Made by a program: the position numbers and the translations under genes. Positions 42,519-52,633 of a stretch of 64,000 nucleotides of DNA are shown one piece after another. Below the pieces are notes generated by a model that made no database searches, had not been told where the DNA came from, and saw nothing but the letters and a program-made list of their open reading frames with translations. Position 1 is the first letter of the stretch, and each line of letters starts with the position of its first letter. The stretch comes from Streptomyces sp. WMMB 322 (GTDB lineage Bacteria; Actinomycetota; Actinomycetes; Streptomycetales; Streptomycetaceae), in NCBI RefSeq assembly GCF_900090145.1, contig NZ_FMHI01000006.1, positions 186,001-250,000 on the forward strand, given 5' to 3'.

Positions 42519-45389
42519 CTACTCCTTCTTCGCTGCCTTTTCGGCGTCCTCCTCGGCGTCCTGCGCCTCCTGGATGGCGTCCTCGAGGTCCTGCTGCGCC
42601 TTGCCGTACGCCTTCCAGTCGCCCTTCTCCAGCGCGTCCTGGCCCGCGTCGTACGCGTCCTGGACGTTCTTCAGGGCTTCACGCACCGATGCGTCACCTG
42701 CCGCCGGCGGCTTCTCCGACTGATCGTCGGGTTCGGAGGCGTCCGGGTCGCCCTTTGCGTCGAAGACCTTGTCGAGGGCCTGACCCAGGGTGTTCTCGAA
42801 GGCGATGCGTTCGCCGTAGGTGACCAGAACCTTCCGCATGCGCGGGTAGTTGGTGCCCGCGCCACGCACGTACACCGGCTCGACGTAGAGCAGGCCGCCC
42901 TCCAGCGGCACCGTCAGCAGGTTGCCGTACTCGATCTCGGAGTCGCCGCGCTTGAGGAGGTTGAGCGACTCGGCGATGGCGGGATCGGAGTTGAACTTGC
43001 TCTGCACCTGCGAAGGACCGGAGACCGTCGTGTTGGACGGCAGCCTCAGCATCTTGATCTTGCCGTACCCCGGACTGCGCGGATCCGCGTCGATGGCCAT
43101 GAAGGCGCCAAGCGTCTCCCGCTTGTTGGGGTTGAAGGTCGTGGTGAGCGAGAAGGTCTGCTTCTTCTCGTCGGGCATCTTCAGACTCAGGTAGTACGGC
43201 GGTACCGCATTGCCCTTGTGTGTCGGGTCGTCGGGGATCTGCCAGCGCTCACTGCCGCTGTAGAACTGCGAGGGCGACGTGACGTGGTACCGGGTCAGCA
43301 GTTCCCGCTGCACCTTGAACAGGTCCTGCGGATACCGGAGATGGTCCATCAGGTCGTCGTCGATTTCGCTCTTCGACTTGACCGTTCCGGGGAAGGCCTT
43401 CATCCAGGTCTTCAGGACGGGGTCCTTCTTGTCCCACTGGTACATCTCGACGTCACCGCTGTAGGCGTCCACCGTCGCCTTCACGGAGTTGCGGATGTAG
43501 TTGACGCGGTTCTCCTTGGTGACCACGGCGCGCTGACCGTCCGTCAACGAGTCCTCGGTGGTGTCGCCGAGGGTCGTACGCGAGGAGTACGGGTAGTTGT
43601 CGGACGTCGTGTAGGCGTCGACGATCCACTTGATCCGGCCGTTGACGACGGCCGGGTAGGGGTCACCGTCGATCGTCAGCCACGGGGCGACGGCCTCGAC
43701 GCGCTTCTTCGGCGTCCGGTTGTAGAGGACCCGGGAGCCCTCGCCGATCGCTCCGGAGTAGAGAATCTGCGGCTCGTTGAAGTTCACGGCGTACGCGGCG
43801 CGGTTGAGCGGGTTGGCGAGGTTGACCCCGCTCTTGCCCGTGTACGTGTACGTCTTCTCGCCCTCGTCGTCCGCGTAGTCCAGCTCCTTCTGCGGACCGC
43901 CGACGATCGAGTACTGGTTCGTCTTCTCCCCGTAGTAGACGCGGCCTTCGTACTTGCCCTTGTCGCCCTTGGGCGGCAGATCCTTCTCGGTGAAGGACGG
44001 CGCGCCGTCATTGTCGACCGTGGTGCCCTTGGCGGCGACCATGCCGTAGCCGTGGGTGTACTTGAAGTGCGTGTTGATCCAGTTCTTCTCGGGGATGCCG
44101 TCGGTGTTGATCTCGCGCAGACCGACGACGGTGTCCTGCTCCTTGCCGTCCTTGGTCTTGTAGCGGTCCACGTCGAGCACTGCCGGGAACTGGTAGTAGC
44201 CCCTGACCTGTTGCTTCTGCTGGAAGGTCGGCGAGACGACATTGGGGTCGAGCAGACGTGTGCTCGCCGTGGTGTCCGCGGCGTCGCGCAGTTGCTGCTT
44301 GTCCGCCTTGCTCGTGCCCGAGTAGTCCTTCACCTGTGAGTCGTCGACGTCGTAGGCCTCACGCGTGGCCTTGATGTTCTTCTTGATGTACGGCGTCTCC
44401 TTGGCCTGCTCGTTCGGCTGGACCTGGAACTTCTGGACTATCGCCGGGTACAGGCCGCCGATCAGGATCGCCGAGAGGACCATCAGTCCGAAGCCGATGA
44501 CCGGCAGCTGCCAGGTGCGGCGCCAGATGGTCGCGAAGAAGAGCACGGCGCAGATGATCGCGATGCAGAAGAGGATGGTCTTGGCCGGCAGGTATGCGTT
44601 CGCGTCGACGTACTTCAGACCCGTCCAGTTGTCGGTCGCCTTGAAGTCGCCCGACTTCACGGCCAGCCCGTACCGGTCCAGCCAGTAGGCCACGGCCTTG
44701 AGGGCCACGAAGAAGCCCAGCAGCACGGACAGATGCCCCGTGGCCTGCGCCGTCGCGCGGGCGCCCGGGGTCGTCACCCGCAGACCGCCGTACAGGTAGT
44801 GCACCAGGGCGGAGGCGAGCAGGGACAGGACCACGACGGCGAAGCCGAAGGCGAGCAGGAAGCGGTACCAGGGCAGATCGAAGGAGTAGAAGGAGATGTC
44901 CTTGCCGAACTGCGGATCAGTCTTGCCGAACGGCACGGAGTTGACCCACAGCAGCCACGTGCGCCACTGCCCGGCCGCCGAGGCGCCGGCGATCAGCCCG
45001 ACGAGAGCGGTCACGCCGAGCAGCACCCACTTCTTGTACGGGGCGATGCTCATCCGGTAGCGGTCGAGGCTCTGCTGCTCCAGCGACATGGCGCTGAGCG
45101 GCGGACGCATGCGGTGCGCGATCCAGACGTTGAGCCCGACGGCCGCGGCCATCACCAGACCGAAGACGGCGAACATGCCGACCTTCGTCCACAGCGTCTT
45201 GGTGAAGACCGAGCTGTACTGGACCGAGCGATACCAGAGCCAGTCGGTCCAGAACCCGGCGAACATGACGAAGAGCATGGCGAGCACCGCGAGCACGCCG
45301 GCCGTCATCAGCAACGTACGGGAACGCCGGGAAGGCCGGCCCACTCTGATCCGTGGCCCTGAAGGACCGGCTGGCCCACGGTCCGGCAT
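42519..45389 (-). CDS. UPF0182/COG1615 large membrane protein
   Basis: 956 residues. Seven membrane segments are visible in the first 330 residues (for example [60 protein letters not shown]), followed by a large extracytoplasmic domain of about 480 residues ([32 protein letters not shown]) and an acidic, helical C-terminal tail ([11 protein letters not shown]). Members are found throughout actinobacteria without a proven function. The family start MPDRGPAG is chosen; no ribosome-binding site is evident. It diverges from the PPA1309-family gene; in mycobacteria the same pair neighbours the PDZ protease gene. Confidence 0.9.
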   Translation of the reverse strand: MPDRGPAGPSGPRIRVGRPSRRSRTLLMTAGVLAVLAMLFVMFAGFWTDWLWYRSVQYSSVFTKTLWTKVGMFAVFGLVMAAAVGLNVWIAHRMRPPLSAMSLEQQSLDRYRMSIAPYKKWVLLGVTALVGLIAGASAAGQWRTWLLWVNSVPFGKTDPQFGKDISFYSFDLPWYRFLLAFGFAVVVLSLLASALVHYLYGGLRVTTPGARATAQATGHLSVLLGFFVALKAVAYWLDRYGLAVKSGDFKATDNWTGLKYVDANAYLPAKTILFCIAIICAVLFFATIWRRTWQLPVIGFGLMVLSAILIGGLYPAIVQKFQVQPNEQAKETPYIKKNIKATREAYDVDDSQVKDYSGTSKADKQQLRDAADTTASTRLLDPNVVSPTFQQKQQVRGYYQFPAVLDVDRYKTKDGKEQDTVVGLREINTDGIPEKNWINTHFKYTHGYGMVAAKGTTVDNDGAPSFTEKDLPPKGDKGKYEGRVYYGEKTNQYSIVGGPQKELDYADDEGEKTYTYTGKSGVNLANPLNRAAYAVNFNEPQILYSGAIGEGSRVLYNRTPKKRVEAVAPWLTIDGDPYPAVVNGRIKWIVDAYTTSDNYPYSSRTTLGDTTEDSLTDGQRAVVTKENRVNYIRNSVKATVDAYSGDVEMYQWDKKDPVLKTWMKAFPGTVKSKSEIDDDLMDHLRYPQDLFKVQRELLTRYHVTSPSQFYSGSERWQIPDDPTHKGNAVPPYYLSLKMPDEKKQTFSLTTTFNPNKRETLGAFMAIDADPRSPGYGKIKMLRLPSNTTVSGPSQVQSKFNSDPAIAESLNLLKRGDSEIEYGNLLTVPLEGGLLYVEPVYVRGAGTNYPRMRKVLVTYGERIAFENTLGQALDKVFDAKGDPDASEPDDQSEKPPAAGDASVREALKNVQDAYDAGQDALEKGDWKAYGKAQQDLEDAIQEAQDAEEDAEKAAKKE

Positions 45390-45520
45390 TTGAAAAGCCA
45401 AGGTGCGCACCTCGAAGATCGCTGTGACAAGAAGGGCCCAGCATCGTAAGCCCACTCATGCAACTTACCGAAGCTTTACCCAGTTCCCGATCCCGGGGTG
45501 GAAGCGGGCACGATATACCC

Positions 45521-46093
45521 ATGGACAACCTCCCCACCGACGGCACGCCCCCCGCCTCCGACCCGCTCACCCGAGCGGTGCTGGAACTGGACGAGTACGC
45601 GGCAGGTCTGGGCTGGGACCAGCCGAGCCGGCTGTTCGCCCTGGTCGACACGGCCCGACTGCGCGCGGAAGAGCCCGAACTCGCAGGTCAGCTCGGTTTC
45701 GACGACAGCGGCCCGGCGGCCTCCTCCCTCACGCCCGTCGAACAGGACGAGCTGCCCACAGGTGCTCCGCTCGATGAGTTCCTGGCGACGATCGCCTGGC
45801 CCGAGGCCGTCACGGGCTGTGCGATGACCGTCGAGCGGCTGATGCTGCCGCAGGCCGCCGAGGAAGCCGTGCCGGAGGAGCTCCAGCGGGAGGGGGCCGA
45901 GGAGAAGCTCGCGGAATGGGTCGGCGAACACCCCGAACGTCAGGAGGTGCGGCTCACGGTCGCAGTGCTGCGGGACGGCACGCGCGAGTCGGCTCTGCGC
46001 CTGCGCTCAAAGGACAGCCCGACGGAGGTCCTGACCGGCTCGGGCCTGGTGCCGGGACTGGCCGACGCCCTGGCGGCGACGTTCGAGGAGTGA
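45521..46093 (+). CDS. PPA1309-family conserved actinobacterial protein
   Basis: 190 residues, acidic and soluble. Characteristic segments are LTRAVLELDEYAAGLGWDQPSRLFALVDT (starting about residue 16) and FLATIAWPEAVTGCAMTVERLMLP, then RQEVRLTVAVLRDGTRESALRLRSKD. I recognise it as the PPA1309 family, which has no assigned activity. The ATG at 45521 fits MDNLPTDG; an in-frame ATG 21 codons earlier overlaps the likely promoter of the divergent gene. It converges on the PDZ protease gene. Confidence 0.85.
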   Translation: MDNLPTDGTPPASDPLTRAVLELDEYAAGLGWDQPSRLFALVDTARLRAEEPELAGQLGFDDSGPAASSLTPVEQDELPTGAPLDEFLATIAWPEAVTGCAMTVERLMLPQAAEEAVPEELQREGAEEKLAEWVGEHPERQEVRLTVAVLRDGTRESALRLRSKDSPTEVLTGSGLVPGLADALAATFEE

Positions 46094-46140
46094 CCGAGGA
46101 GGGCAGCTCCGCCGGGCCGATGCCCGGGAGGGGCAGCCTT

Positions 46141-46167
46141 GCGGACACAGCAGACACAGCGGACACA
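46141..46167. repeat. 9-bp tandem repeat (gcggacaca)
   Basis: Three consecutive units, the middle one with one change (gcagacaca), in the 81 bases between two convergent genes. Confidence 0.75.
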
Positions 46168-46174
46168 GCGGCCG

Positions 46175-47269
46175 TCAGCCCGCCTTGCAGCGCGGGAGGG
46201 CGGCCGTGTCGTCGTTGCGGATCTTCTCCAGCGCGTCCATGGCCTCGTCCATGGTGCCCGTCCTGACGAGAGTGAGACCGTCCGGTTTGTCCTTGGAAGC
46301 CGAAGGACAGTTGGCGGACGGTGTCAGGAAGTACTTGGCGCCCTTGGCGCGTGCCGCGACCGTCTTCATCTGAATGCCGCCGATCGCTCCGACCTTGCCC
46401 TTGTCGTCGATGGTGCCGGTGCCCGCGACGAACGAGCCGCCGGTGAGGTCCTCCCGCGTCAGCTTGTCGACTATGCCCAGGGAGAACATCAGGCCCGCGC
46501 TGGGGCCGCCGACGTCGGCGAGCTTGATGTCGATGTCGAAGGGGAAGGAGTGACCGGCCGCGGGCTGGATGCCCACGATCGCGCGCCCGTCGTCCTCTGC
46601 CTTCTTCGTGCCGACGACCACCTGCCGCGCGTCACGCGGGGAGGGCTTCTTCCCTGCCTTCTGGGCCGCCTTGACATCAGCGGCCGGGATGATCGTGAAG
46701 CGGACCTTCTCCCCCGGCTTGTGCTTGGTCACGATGTCCGCGACGCCCTTGGGGTCCTTGACCGGTTCGCCGTCGACGGTGCGGATGAGATCACCGGCGT
46801 GCAGCTTGCCCTCCGACGCCCCGCCCTTCACGACGGACCCGACGATGATGTAGCTGGGCACCCGTATCCCCAGCTCCCTCAGCGCCGACACCTTCGCGCT
46901 CTCCTGCGAGGCGCTGAACTCCTCCGCGTTCTGCTGGTCGACCTCCTTGGCCGACTTGTTCTCCGGGTAGAGAGTCGAATGCGGAACCACCGCGCTGTCG
47001 TGCTGCAGCCAGCCGCCGACGGCCTCCAGCAGATTCATCCGGTAGTCGGCGCCGGTGACGCGGACCGTCGTCATGTTCAGGTGGCCGGACGTCTCGTAAG
47101 TCCTGCGGTCCTTGATGCTGAGCACCGGCTCTCCGTCGTGCTCGCCGAGCGTGTTGACCGTCGGCCCGGGCGACATCTCCGCGTACGGCACCTTGATCAG
47201 CAGCCCGGCACAGAGCATCGCTATGAGGAGCAGCGTGGACGCGAGCATCGTCGCGGTGCGTCGTGGCAT
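46175..47269 (-). CDS. Membrane-anchored PDZ/Lon-like serine protease (YlbL type)
   Basis: 364 residues. One N-terminal membrane anchor (TMLASTLLLIAMLCAGLLI), then a conserved extracytoplasmic domain with SPGPTVNTLG, a PDZ domain about 140-200 (GGASEGKLHAGDLIRTVDGEPV) and an S16 Lon-like catalytic domain with Ser257 in DVGGPSAGL and Lys302 in GAIGGIQMK, the expected Ser-Lys dyad. It presumably cleaves misfolded or regulatory membrane and secreted proteins. In mycobacteria the homologue neighbours the UPF0182 gene, as here. Confidence 0.92.
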   Translation of the reverse strand: MPRRTATMLASTLLLIAMLCAGLLIKVPYAEMSPGPTVNTLGEHDGEPVLSIKDRRTYETSGHLNMTTVRVTGADYRMNLLEAVGGWLQHDSAVVPHSTLYPENKSAKEVDQQNAEEFSASQESAKVSALRELGIRVPSYIIVGSVVKGGASEGKLHAGDLIRTVDGEPVKDPKGVADIVTKHKPGEKVRFTIIPAADVKAAQKAGKKPSPRDARQVVVGTKKAEDDGRAIVGIQPAAGHSFPFDIDIKLADVGGPSAGLMFSLGIVDKLTREDLTGGSFVAGTGTIDDKGKVGAIGGIQMKTVAARAKGAKYFLTPSANCPSASKDKPDGLTLVRTGTMDEAMDALEKIRNDDTAALPRCKAG

Positions 47270-47294
47270 AGCACGACAGTACGGGACGGGACCG

Positions 47295-47549
47295 TCAGTC
47301 CGCCGTCCGGGCGGAACGATCCGCGGCCCGCCCGGCGGCCGTCACAACGGGCTCCGCAGGAGGTTCCGGACGGAATCCTCCGCCCGCCTCCTCGACGCGT
47401 GAGCGTTCCATCGCGGCGCGGAACCTTTCGTAGCCCGCGACGCCCGCGGAATCCGGGATGCCCGACCGGCGCCGGCTGGCCCAGCTGCCCCACACACCGG
47501 CAGCGACCGCGCCCATGATCGGAATCAGCAACCAGGAGAGTGCCGCCAT
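47295..47549 (-). CDS. Small membrane-anchored protein
   Basis: 84 residues. One hydrophobic segment (LSWLLIPIMGAVAAGVWGSWA) then an arginine-rich turn and a soluble tail (YERFRAAMERSR, then Pro/Ala/Arg). The start ATG has GGGAGG eight bases before it. It ends 25 bases from the PDZ protease start on the same strand, so the two are probably co-transcribed. Function unknown. Confidence 0.75.
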   Translation of the reverse strand: MAALSWLLIPIMGAVAAGVWGSWASRRRSGIPDSAGVAGYERFRAAMERSRVEEAGGGFRPEPPAEPVVTAAGRAADRSARTAD

Positions 47550-47885
47550 GATGACCTCCCGACCCCTTGAAAGACGCTGTCCGACCGAGTCCTGCCGGGC
47601 AGAACGGCCGATGAGCAGATTAACTCCCGGCATGACAACGCTCTTTCCCGGGATCCGGTTCCGCAACCGGAATGTGCACCGTATGGGTGCCCCGGTCGCC
47701 TCCCCCGGTGACGCCGCTGCGCCGTCCCGACCACCGGACGGACGCGCACCGCGCGGGGGCGCGGACAGGGCCGGGCACCGAGAGCACCGGACGGGGCGCA
47801 GACCTCGCCCAGGAGGCTCACCCACGTCACCGGGTCACCGGCCACCGGCCCTCCACGAGGGCGCAGCACGCCTGGCCGGGCCCGG
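47550..47885. other. Gene-free interval between moaE and the small membrane protein
   Basis: 336 bases with no supportable frame. It must hold the leftward promoter for the small membrane protein; an AT-richer patch at about 47610-47625 (gcagattaactcccgg) is the likeliest place. I see no terminator hairpin for moaE of the strength seen elsewhere. Confidence 0.5.
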
Positions 47886-48344
47886 TCAGGCCCCGACCCA
47901 CTCCTCGGTACCGTCCGCGAAGGTCTGGTGCTTCCAGATCGGGACCTCGCGCTTGAGGTCGTCGACGAGACGGTGGCACGCCGCGAACGCCTCCGCGCGA
48001 TGGGGGCAGGAGACAGCCACGACCACGGCCAGATCGCCGATCGCCAGTTCCCCGACCCGGTGCACCGCCGCGAGCGCGCGGACGGGGAAGTCGGCGGCGG
48101 TCTTCTCCGCCACCCTTCGCAGCTCCGCCTCCGCCGTGGGATGCGAGGAGTACCCCAGACGGGTGACGTCCGCGCCGCCGTCGTGATCGCGCACCGTGCC
48201 CACGAAGAGCGCGGTGCCGCCCGCCGAGTCGTCACCGACGGCCCTGAACACCTCGTCGACGGAAAGCGGTGCGTCGCGGATGCCCAGCAGCCTGATCGGA
48301 TCGGGGGCCGCCTGCTCACCGGGGTGTTCGTGTTCGTGCGCCAT
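47886..48344 (-). CDS. moaE: Molybdopterin synthase catalytic subunit MoaE
   Basis: 152 residues. Family motifs are GGTALFVGTVRDHDGG (the usual FxGxVR), YSSHPTAEAELRRVAE, VHRVGELAIGDLAVVVAVSCPHRAEAF and the active-site lysines in LKREVPIWKHQ. It transfers sulfur from MoaD to precursor Z to make molybdopterin. No moaD is adjacent. A His/Glu-rich leader (AHEHEHPGEQ) precedes the domain. The SDR gene ends 57 bases upstream on the same strand. Confidence 0.93.
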   Translation of the reverse strand: MAHEHEHPGEQAAPDPIRLLGIRDAPLSVDEVFRAVGDDSAGGTALFVGTVRDHDGGADVTRLGYSSHPTAEAELRRVAEKTAADFPVRALAAVHRVGELAIGDLAVVVAVSCPHRAEAFAACHRLVDDLKREVPIWKHQTFADGTEEWVGA

Positions 48345-48400
48345 GGCCTCATGCTGCCCCACGCCCGGCGCCGAGGGAACTGCCCCGCCCTCGCCCGCCG

Positions 48401-49498
48401 CTACAGGCCGCGGCGCTTGCGGGCCCTGCGCACCAGTGCTGCCGTGCCCAGGAGTGCCACGGTTGCACCGGCGCCGGCCGCGGTGGCGGCTTCCGTACGC
48501 CCGAGCCTGCGCCCGGCGACCGTGTGACGGCCCGCGACCTCCTCCAGCAGCTCCGCGAGGACCTCCTCGTTGGTCCAGCGGGGTCGCCAGCCCGCGTCGT
48601 GCAGGCGGGCTCCGGAGACGACCCAGGGATGCATCGTGTAGGCGAGATCGCCTGCCGGGGAGGGTGTGAGGCCCAGCCGGTGCAGTCGTGAGGCGGCCCC
48701 GAGCGCGACGGCGGAGGGCAGCTCCATGCGGCGGATGCCGGTGAGCTCCTCGACCTCCTCCTGTTCCAGCCAGCCGTCGCAGCCGACGGCCATCTCGCCG
48801 TCGGCCTTCTCCAGGACGGCGAACTCCAGCGCGCTCACCAGGTCCTCGACGTGGCAGAACTGCCAGCAGGGGCGGGAGTCGGCGACGACCAGCAGACGCG
48901 GCGACTCGAAATAGCGGGTCAGCGCGGTGTCCATGCCCGCGCCCACGAGCACTGAGGGGCGCACCACCGTCACGTTGAGCCCCGGATGGGCCCGGGGCGC
49001 CCGGCGTGCGAGCCGTTCGATCTCCAGAAGGTCCCCGACGGCGGTGGCCTCGGCGGTGGCCCGCAGTTCGGCGTCCTCCGAGAGCGGAACGTCGTTGTCC
49101 GGCAGGGCTCCGTAGACCATCGTCGACGTGCAGAGGATCACACGGGGGACGCCCGCTGCCGCCGCCGCGGTCAGCACGGTCTGCGTCCCGCGGACGTTGA
49201 GAGCGGTGCGGGCCGTCGGGTCCGTCTCCAGGTCCAGGTCGAGGGCGAGGTGCACGACGACGTCCACCGGATCGGCCTCGTTGCGAAGCCGGTCGGCGAT
49301 GGCCGGATCGCGCACGTCGAGGGTGTGCCACTGTGCCTCGCTGACCTCGCCGCGGCGCTCGTCCAGCGCGACGACGCCCTTGATCTCCTCCGATGCCGCG
49401 AGCCGCTCCGTCAGCAGCGCGCCCACTCCTGACGCGGCACCGGTGACGGCGACGGTCGGGGTTCGCGCTGCGCGAACGTTGCCTTCGGAGGAACTCAC
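48401..49498 (-). CDS. Atypical extended SDR (NAD-dependent epimerase-like) with C-terminal membrane helix
   Basis: 365 residues. The Rossmann loop VTGAASGVGALL (about 16-27) and the strand LDVRD are normal for an extended short-chain dehydrogenase, and TSTMVYGA is the serine region. The catalytic YxxxK is missing: the expected place reads AVGDLLEIERL. The last 30 residues form a hydrophobic helix (AGATVALLGTAALV) ending RRARKRR. It may therefore bind NAD(P)(H) without redox catalysis and sit at the membrane. GTG start with no second candidate nearby. Confidence 0.82.
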   Translation of the reverse strand: MSSSEGNVRAARTPTVAVTGAASGVGALLTERLAASEEIKGVVALDERRGEVSEAQWHTLDVRDPAIADRLRNEADPVDVVVHLALDLDLETDPTARTALNVRGTQTVLTAAAAAGVPRVILCTSTMVYGALPDNDVPLSEDAELRATAEATAVGDLLEIERLARRAPRAHPGLNVTVVRPSVLVGAGMDTALTRYFESPRLLVVADSRPCWQFCHVEDLVSALEFAVLEKADGEMAVGCDGWLEQEEVEELTGIRRMELPSAVALGAASRLHRLGLTPSPAGDLAYTMHPWVVSGARLHDAGWRPRWTNEEVLAELLEEVAGRHTVAGRRLGRTEAATAAGAGATVALLGTAALVRRARKRRGL

Positions 49499-49763
49499 CA
49501 GTCGTCTCCAGCGGTTGTTTCTGGTAGGAGGTGCGCAAGCTCCATCCTGCCTGACGCGTGTCTAGGCTGGAGGTGGAGCCTGTGTTGGCTGAGCAGGCTC
49601 ACCCGTGTCCCGATTGGCCCACTTCGACCAGTCGAGACAGTCCAACGTAGTCCACGCACCGGCCTCCGCGAGCAGACCGCCGACGCACGGGCGCACCTTC
49701 CCGCGAGACCCGCACAACCGTACGAAGACCCACGAGACCCACACGACAGAGCCGAGGAAACCC

Positions 49764-51311
49764 GTGAGTGACACCCCATTCGGATTCGGCGTACCTCCTG
49801 AGGAGCCCGAAGACGGGGACGAGGGCAAGAAGAAGGGCGACGACGCGGACCGGAGCGGCCAGGGCGACCGGAGTGGCCAGGGCAGCACTCCGAATCCCTT
49901 CGGTTTCGGCGGCGGTGCCGGCGGGCCCGGTGCGGACAATCCGCTGGCGGCGATGTTCGGTTCGCTCGGTGGCGGTCAGGGAGGCATGGACCCGGGTGAC
50001 CTGGGCGCGGCCTTCCAGAAGCTCGGCCAGATGCTCTCGTTCGAGGGCGGCCCCGTGAACTGGGAGATGGCCAAGGACATCGCCCGCCAGACCGTCGCGG
50101 CCGGAGGTCCGGCCGCGGCCCAGGGCGGCCAGGCAACGGGCACCAAGGACGTCAGCGTCGGCCCGGCCGACCGCGCGGTCGTCGAGGAGGCGGTGCGTCT
50201 GGCCGACCTGTGGCTGGACGGGGTGACGTCCCTGCCGTCCGGCTCGACCACGGCGGAGGCCTGGAGCCGCGCGGAGTGGGTGGAGAACACGCTGCCCGTG
50301 TGGAAGGACCTGGTCGACCCCGTCGCGGAACGCGTCGGCACGGCAATGGGCGACGTGCTGCCCGAGGAGATGCAGGCCATGGCGGGCCCGCTCCTCGGAA
50401 TGATGCGTTCCATGGGCGGCGCCATGTTCGGTACGCAGATCGGCCAGGCGCTGGGCGTCCTGGCGGGCGAGGTGGTCGGTTCCTCGGACATCGGCCTTCC
50501 GCTGGGCCCGGACGGCAAGGCCGCGCTCCTTCCCGCGAACATGTCCGCGCTCGGTGAGGGGCTCGGCGTGCCGCAGGAGGAGGTGCGCCTGTACCTGGCG
50601 CTGCGGGAAGCCGCTCACCAGCGGCTTTTCATGCACGTACCGTGGCTGCGCTCCCACCTCTTCGGCGCTGTGGAGGGCTACGCCCGCGGGATCAAGGTCG
50701 ACACCACCAAACTCGAGGACGTCGTCGGCCAGTTCGATCCGCAGAACCCGGAGGAGCTCCAGCAGGCCCTGCAGCAGGGCATGTTCCAGCCGGAGGACAC
50801 CCCGGAGCAGCGGGCCGCGAAGGCTCGCCTGGAGACCGCTCTGGCTCTGGTCGAGGGCTGGGTCGACGCAGTCGTGCACGCCGCGGCCGAGCCGCACCTG
50901 CCTTCTGCTTCCGCGCTGCGCGAGACGCTGCGCCGCCGCCGTGCGTCCGGTGGGCCCGCGGAGCAGACCTTCGCCACGCTGATCGGGCTCGAGCTGCGTC
51001 CGCGCAGGCTCCGTGACGCCTCGCGGCTGTGGGCGTCCTTGACGGACGCGCGCGGCGCGGACGGGCGTGACGGGCTGTGGGCACACCCCGACATGCTGCC
51101 GACGGCTGACGATCTGGACGACCCGGACGGTTTCGTCCACCGCGAGAACGCCGATTTCTCGGAGCTCGAGTCGCTGCTGGGCGACGCCGCGGCGCAGGAC
51201 CCGGGCAGCGGCCGCACCGGAGGCGGCAGCGGCGACGAGGGCGAAGCCCGTGCCGACGGCGACGAAGACGGAGACGACAAGGGCGACGGCGACGGCGGAA
51301 AGAAGCTGTGA
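49764..51311 (+). CDS. Zinicin-type zinc-dependent metalloprotease homologue (DUF2342)
   Basis: 515 residues. N- and C-termini are Gly/Asp/Lys-rich and probably disordered; the N-terminal FGFGVPPEEPEDGDEGKKKG is typical of this actinobacterial family. The conserved middle has LREAAHQRLFMHVPWL, a weak HExxH-like site, with GGAMFGTQIGQALGVLAGEV before it and HPDMLPTADDLDDPDGFV near the end. Activity has not been shown to my knowledge. The mycobacterial homologue (Rv3195) is next to the ABC1 and whiB7 genes. The GTG start follows GAGGAAACCC. Its stop overlaps the Nudix gene (GTGA). Confidence 0.85.
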   Translation: MSDTPFGFGVPPEEPEDGDEGKKKGDDADRSGQGDRSGQGSTPNPFGFGGGAGGPGADNPLAAMFGSLGGGQGGMDPGDLGAAFQKLGQMLSFEGGPVNWEMAKDIARQTVAAGGPAAAQGGQATGTKDVSVGPADRAVVEEAVRLADLWLDGVTSLPSGSTTAEAWSRAEWVENTLPVWKDLVDPVAERVGTAMGDVLPEEMQAMAGPLLGMMRSMGGAMFGTQIGQALGVLAGEVVGSSDIGLPLGPDGKAALLPANMSALGEGLGVPQEEVRLYLALREAAHQRLFMHVPWLRSHLFGAVEGYARGIKVDTTKLEDVVGQFDPQNPEELQQALQQGMFQPEDTPEQRAAKARLETALALVEGWVDAVVHAAAEPHLPSASALRETLRRRRASGGPAEQTFATLIGLELRPRRLRDASRLWASLTDARGADGRDGLWAHPDMLPTADDLDDPDGFVHRENADFSELESLLGDAAAQDPGSGRTGGGSGDEGEARADGDEDGDDKGDGDGGKKL

Positions 51312-51853
51312 GTCTGCACGAAAGTGCGATGCGCACATTGACGGAGTGGTCCCCCGGAGCGGACGACGGGCAGGAGGAACTGCGGCGCGAGTACCTCACC
51401 TTCCTGGGGGCCCATGAGAACGCCATGTGGAAGGCGTGCTCCGACGGTCACCTCACGGCGAGCGCGCTCGTGGTCGACCCGGCGGGCGGCCGCGTCCTGC
51501 TGACGCTGCACCGGAAGCTGCGGATGTGGCTGCAGATGGGCGGCCACTGCGAGCCTGAGGACACCACGCTGGCCGGTGCCGCGCTGCGCGAGGCGCAGGA
51601 GGAGTCCGGGATCGACGGGCTGACGCTGTTTCCCGGCGGTCCGCTGCGGCTCGACCGTCATCTCACGCCGTGCGCCTGGCACTTGGACGTGCAGTACGCG
51701 GCGCTCGCTCCCGCGGGTGCGCTGGAGCGGGTGAGCGAAGAGTCGCTGGATCTGCGCTGGTACGGCTACGACGAAGTGGCGGCGGCCGCCGACGAGTCGG
51801 TGGTGAGGCTCACCGAGTGCGCCCGCGCCCTCGTCGGGGACGGAGCGCGCTGA
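51308..51853 (+). CDS. Nudix hydrolase with a variant Nudix box
   Basis: 181 residues. The Nudix helix is REAQEESG (94-101), with GGHCEPED (78-85) as the loop before it. Compared with the standard GX5EX7REUXEEXGU the loop is one residue longer and Asp replaces the first Glu, a form seen in several Streptomyces Nudix proteins. Substrate unknown (a nucleoside-diphosphate derivative). Coupled by GTGA overlap to the protease homologue gene, so the two products are made together. Confidence 0.85.
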   Translation: MSLHESAMRTLTEWSPGADDGQEELRREYLTFLGAHENAMWKACSDGHLTASALVVDPAGGRVLLTLHRKLRMWLQMGGHCEPEDTTLAGAALREAQEESGIDGLTLFPGGPLRLDRHLTPCAWHLDVQYAALAPAGALERVSEESLDLRWYGYDEVAAAADESVVRLTECARALVGDGAR

Positions 51854-51883
51854 GGACGCCGACGCCGGACGGCCGTCGGGCTC

Positions 51884-52504
51884 CTACTCCTCGCGGGCCT
51901 CGCGAGCGGCGGGGAGGTGGGGCAGCCGGTCGGCTGCGACGACGCCTTCGAGGAAGCCGCGCGCCCGTTCCGTGCGGGGGTAGGCGTCCAGCAGCTGCCA
52001 GAAGCGCGACCCGTGCCCCGGCACCAGCAGGTGGGCCAGTTCGTGCAGGAGTACGTAGTCGATCACGTACTCGGGCATGCCGCGCAGCCGGTGCGAGAGC
52101 CGGATACTGCCCTCCGCCGGGGTGCATGACCCCCAGCGGGTGTTCTGATTCGTCACCCAGCGGACGGTGTGCGGTCTGGCCCGGCCGTCCAGGTACTGCT
52201 CGGAGAGCCTCGCGGCGCGTTCGGCCAGCTCGGCGTCGCCCAGCATGCGCTTGCTCTCCTGTGCCGCCAGCTTGTCGAGCATGAGGTCGACCCAGCGTCG
52301 CTCCTCGTCCGTCGACATACGGGCGGGAATCATCACGACTGTCCGGTTGCCCTCGCGGTAGGCGGAGACGGTGCGCCTGCGGCGCGCGCTGCGACGCACT
52401 TCGACCGCCGGCTGGCCGTTGCTGTTCAGCGGGTCGACGGACACGCCTCGACCGTACCCGCTGATGGGAGCGGAAGTCCCACCTCCGGACGGGTTCGCGG
52501 TCAT
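51884..52504 (-). CDS. YgjP/SprT-like metallopeptidase (DUF45)
   Basis: 206 residues. The zinc motif is LLHELAHLLVPGHGSRFW: HExxH plus the downstream His-Gly-x-x-Phe/Trp that is characteristic of the YgjP family. It is preceded by TRWGSCTPAEGSIRLSHRL, also a family hallmark. The first 40 residues are variable and the start could be a GTG further in. Substrate unknown. It diverges from the E1-like gene with 129 bases between starts. Confidence 0.87.
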   Translation of the reverse strand: MTANPSGGGTSAPISGYGRGVSVDPLNSNGQPAVEVRRSARRRRTVSAYREGNRTVVMIPARMSTDEERRWVDLMLDKLAAQESKRMLGDAELAERAARLSEQYLDGRARPHTVRWVTNQNTRWGSCTPAEGSIRLSHRLRGMPEYVIDYVLLHELAHLLVPGHGSRFWQLLDAYPRTERARGFLEGVVAADRLPHLPAAREAREE

Positions 52505-52633
52505 CGCCCCATACCCGGTCCCTTCATATGACTGCCTCCCAAGGCTGTGGATAACTTCCGGCGCCGCCTGCCCGGCCGATCGCATGCTGTCCGAGGCAGT
52601 GACGAGTACCGCAGAACAAGGACGGGGAGAAGC

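Noticed and set aside
42447..44339. 630-codon plus-strand frame across the UPF0182 gene
   Set aside because: Antisense to a well-supported gene; composition (Val/Arg/Leu/Gly rich) is that of a shadow frame.
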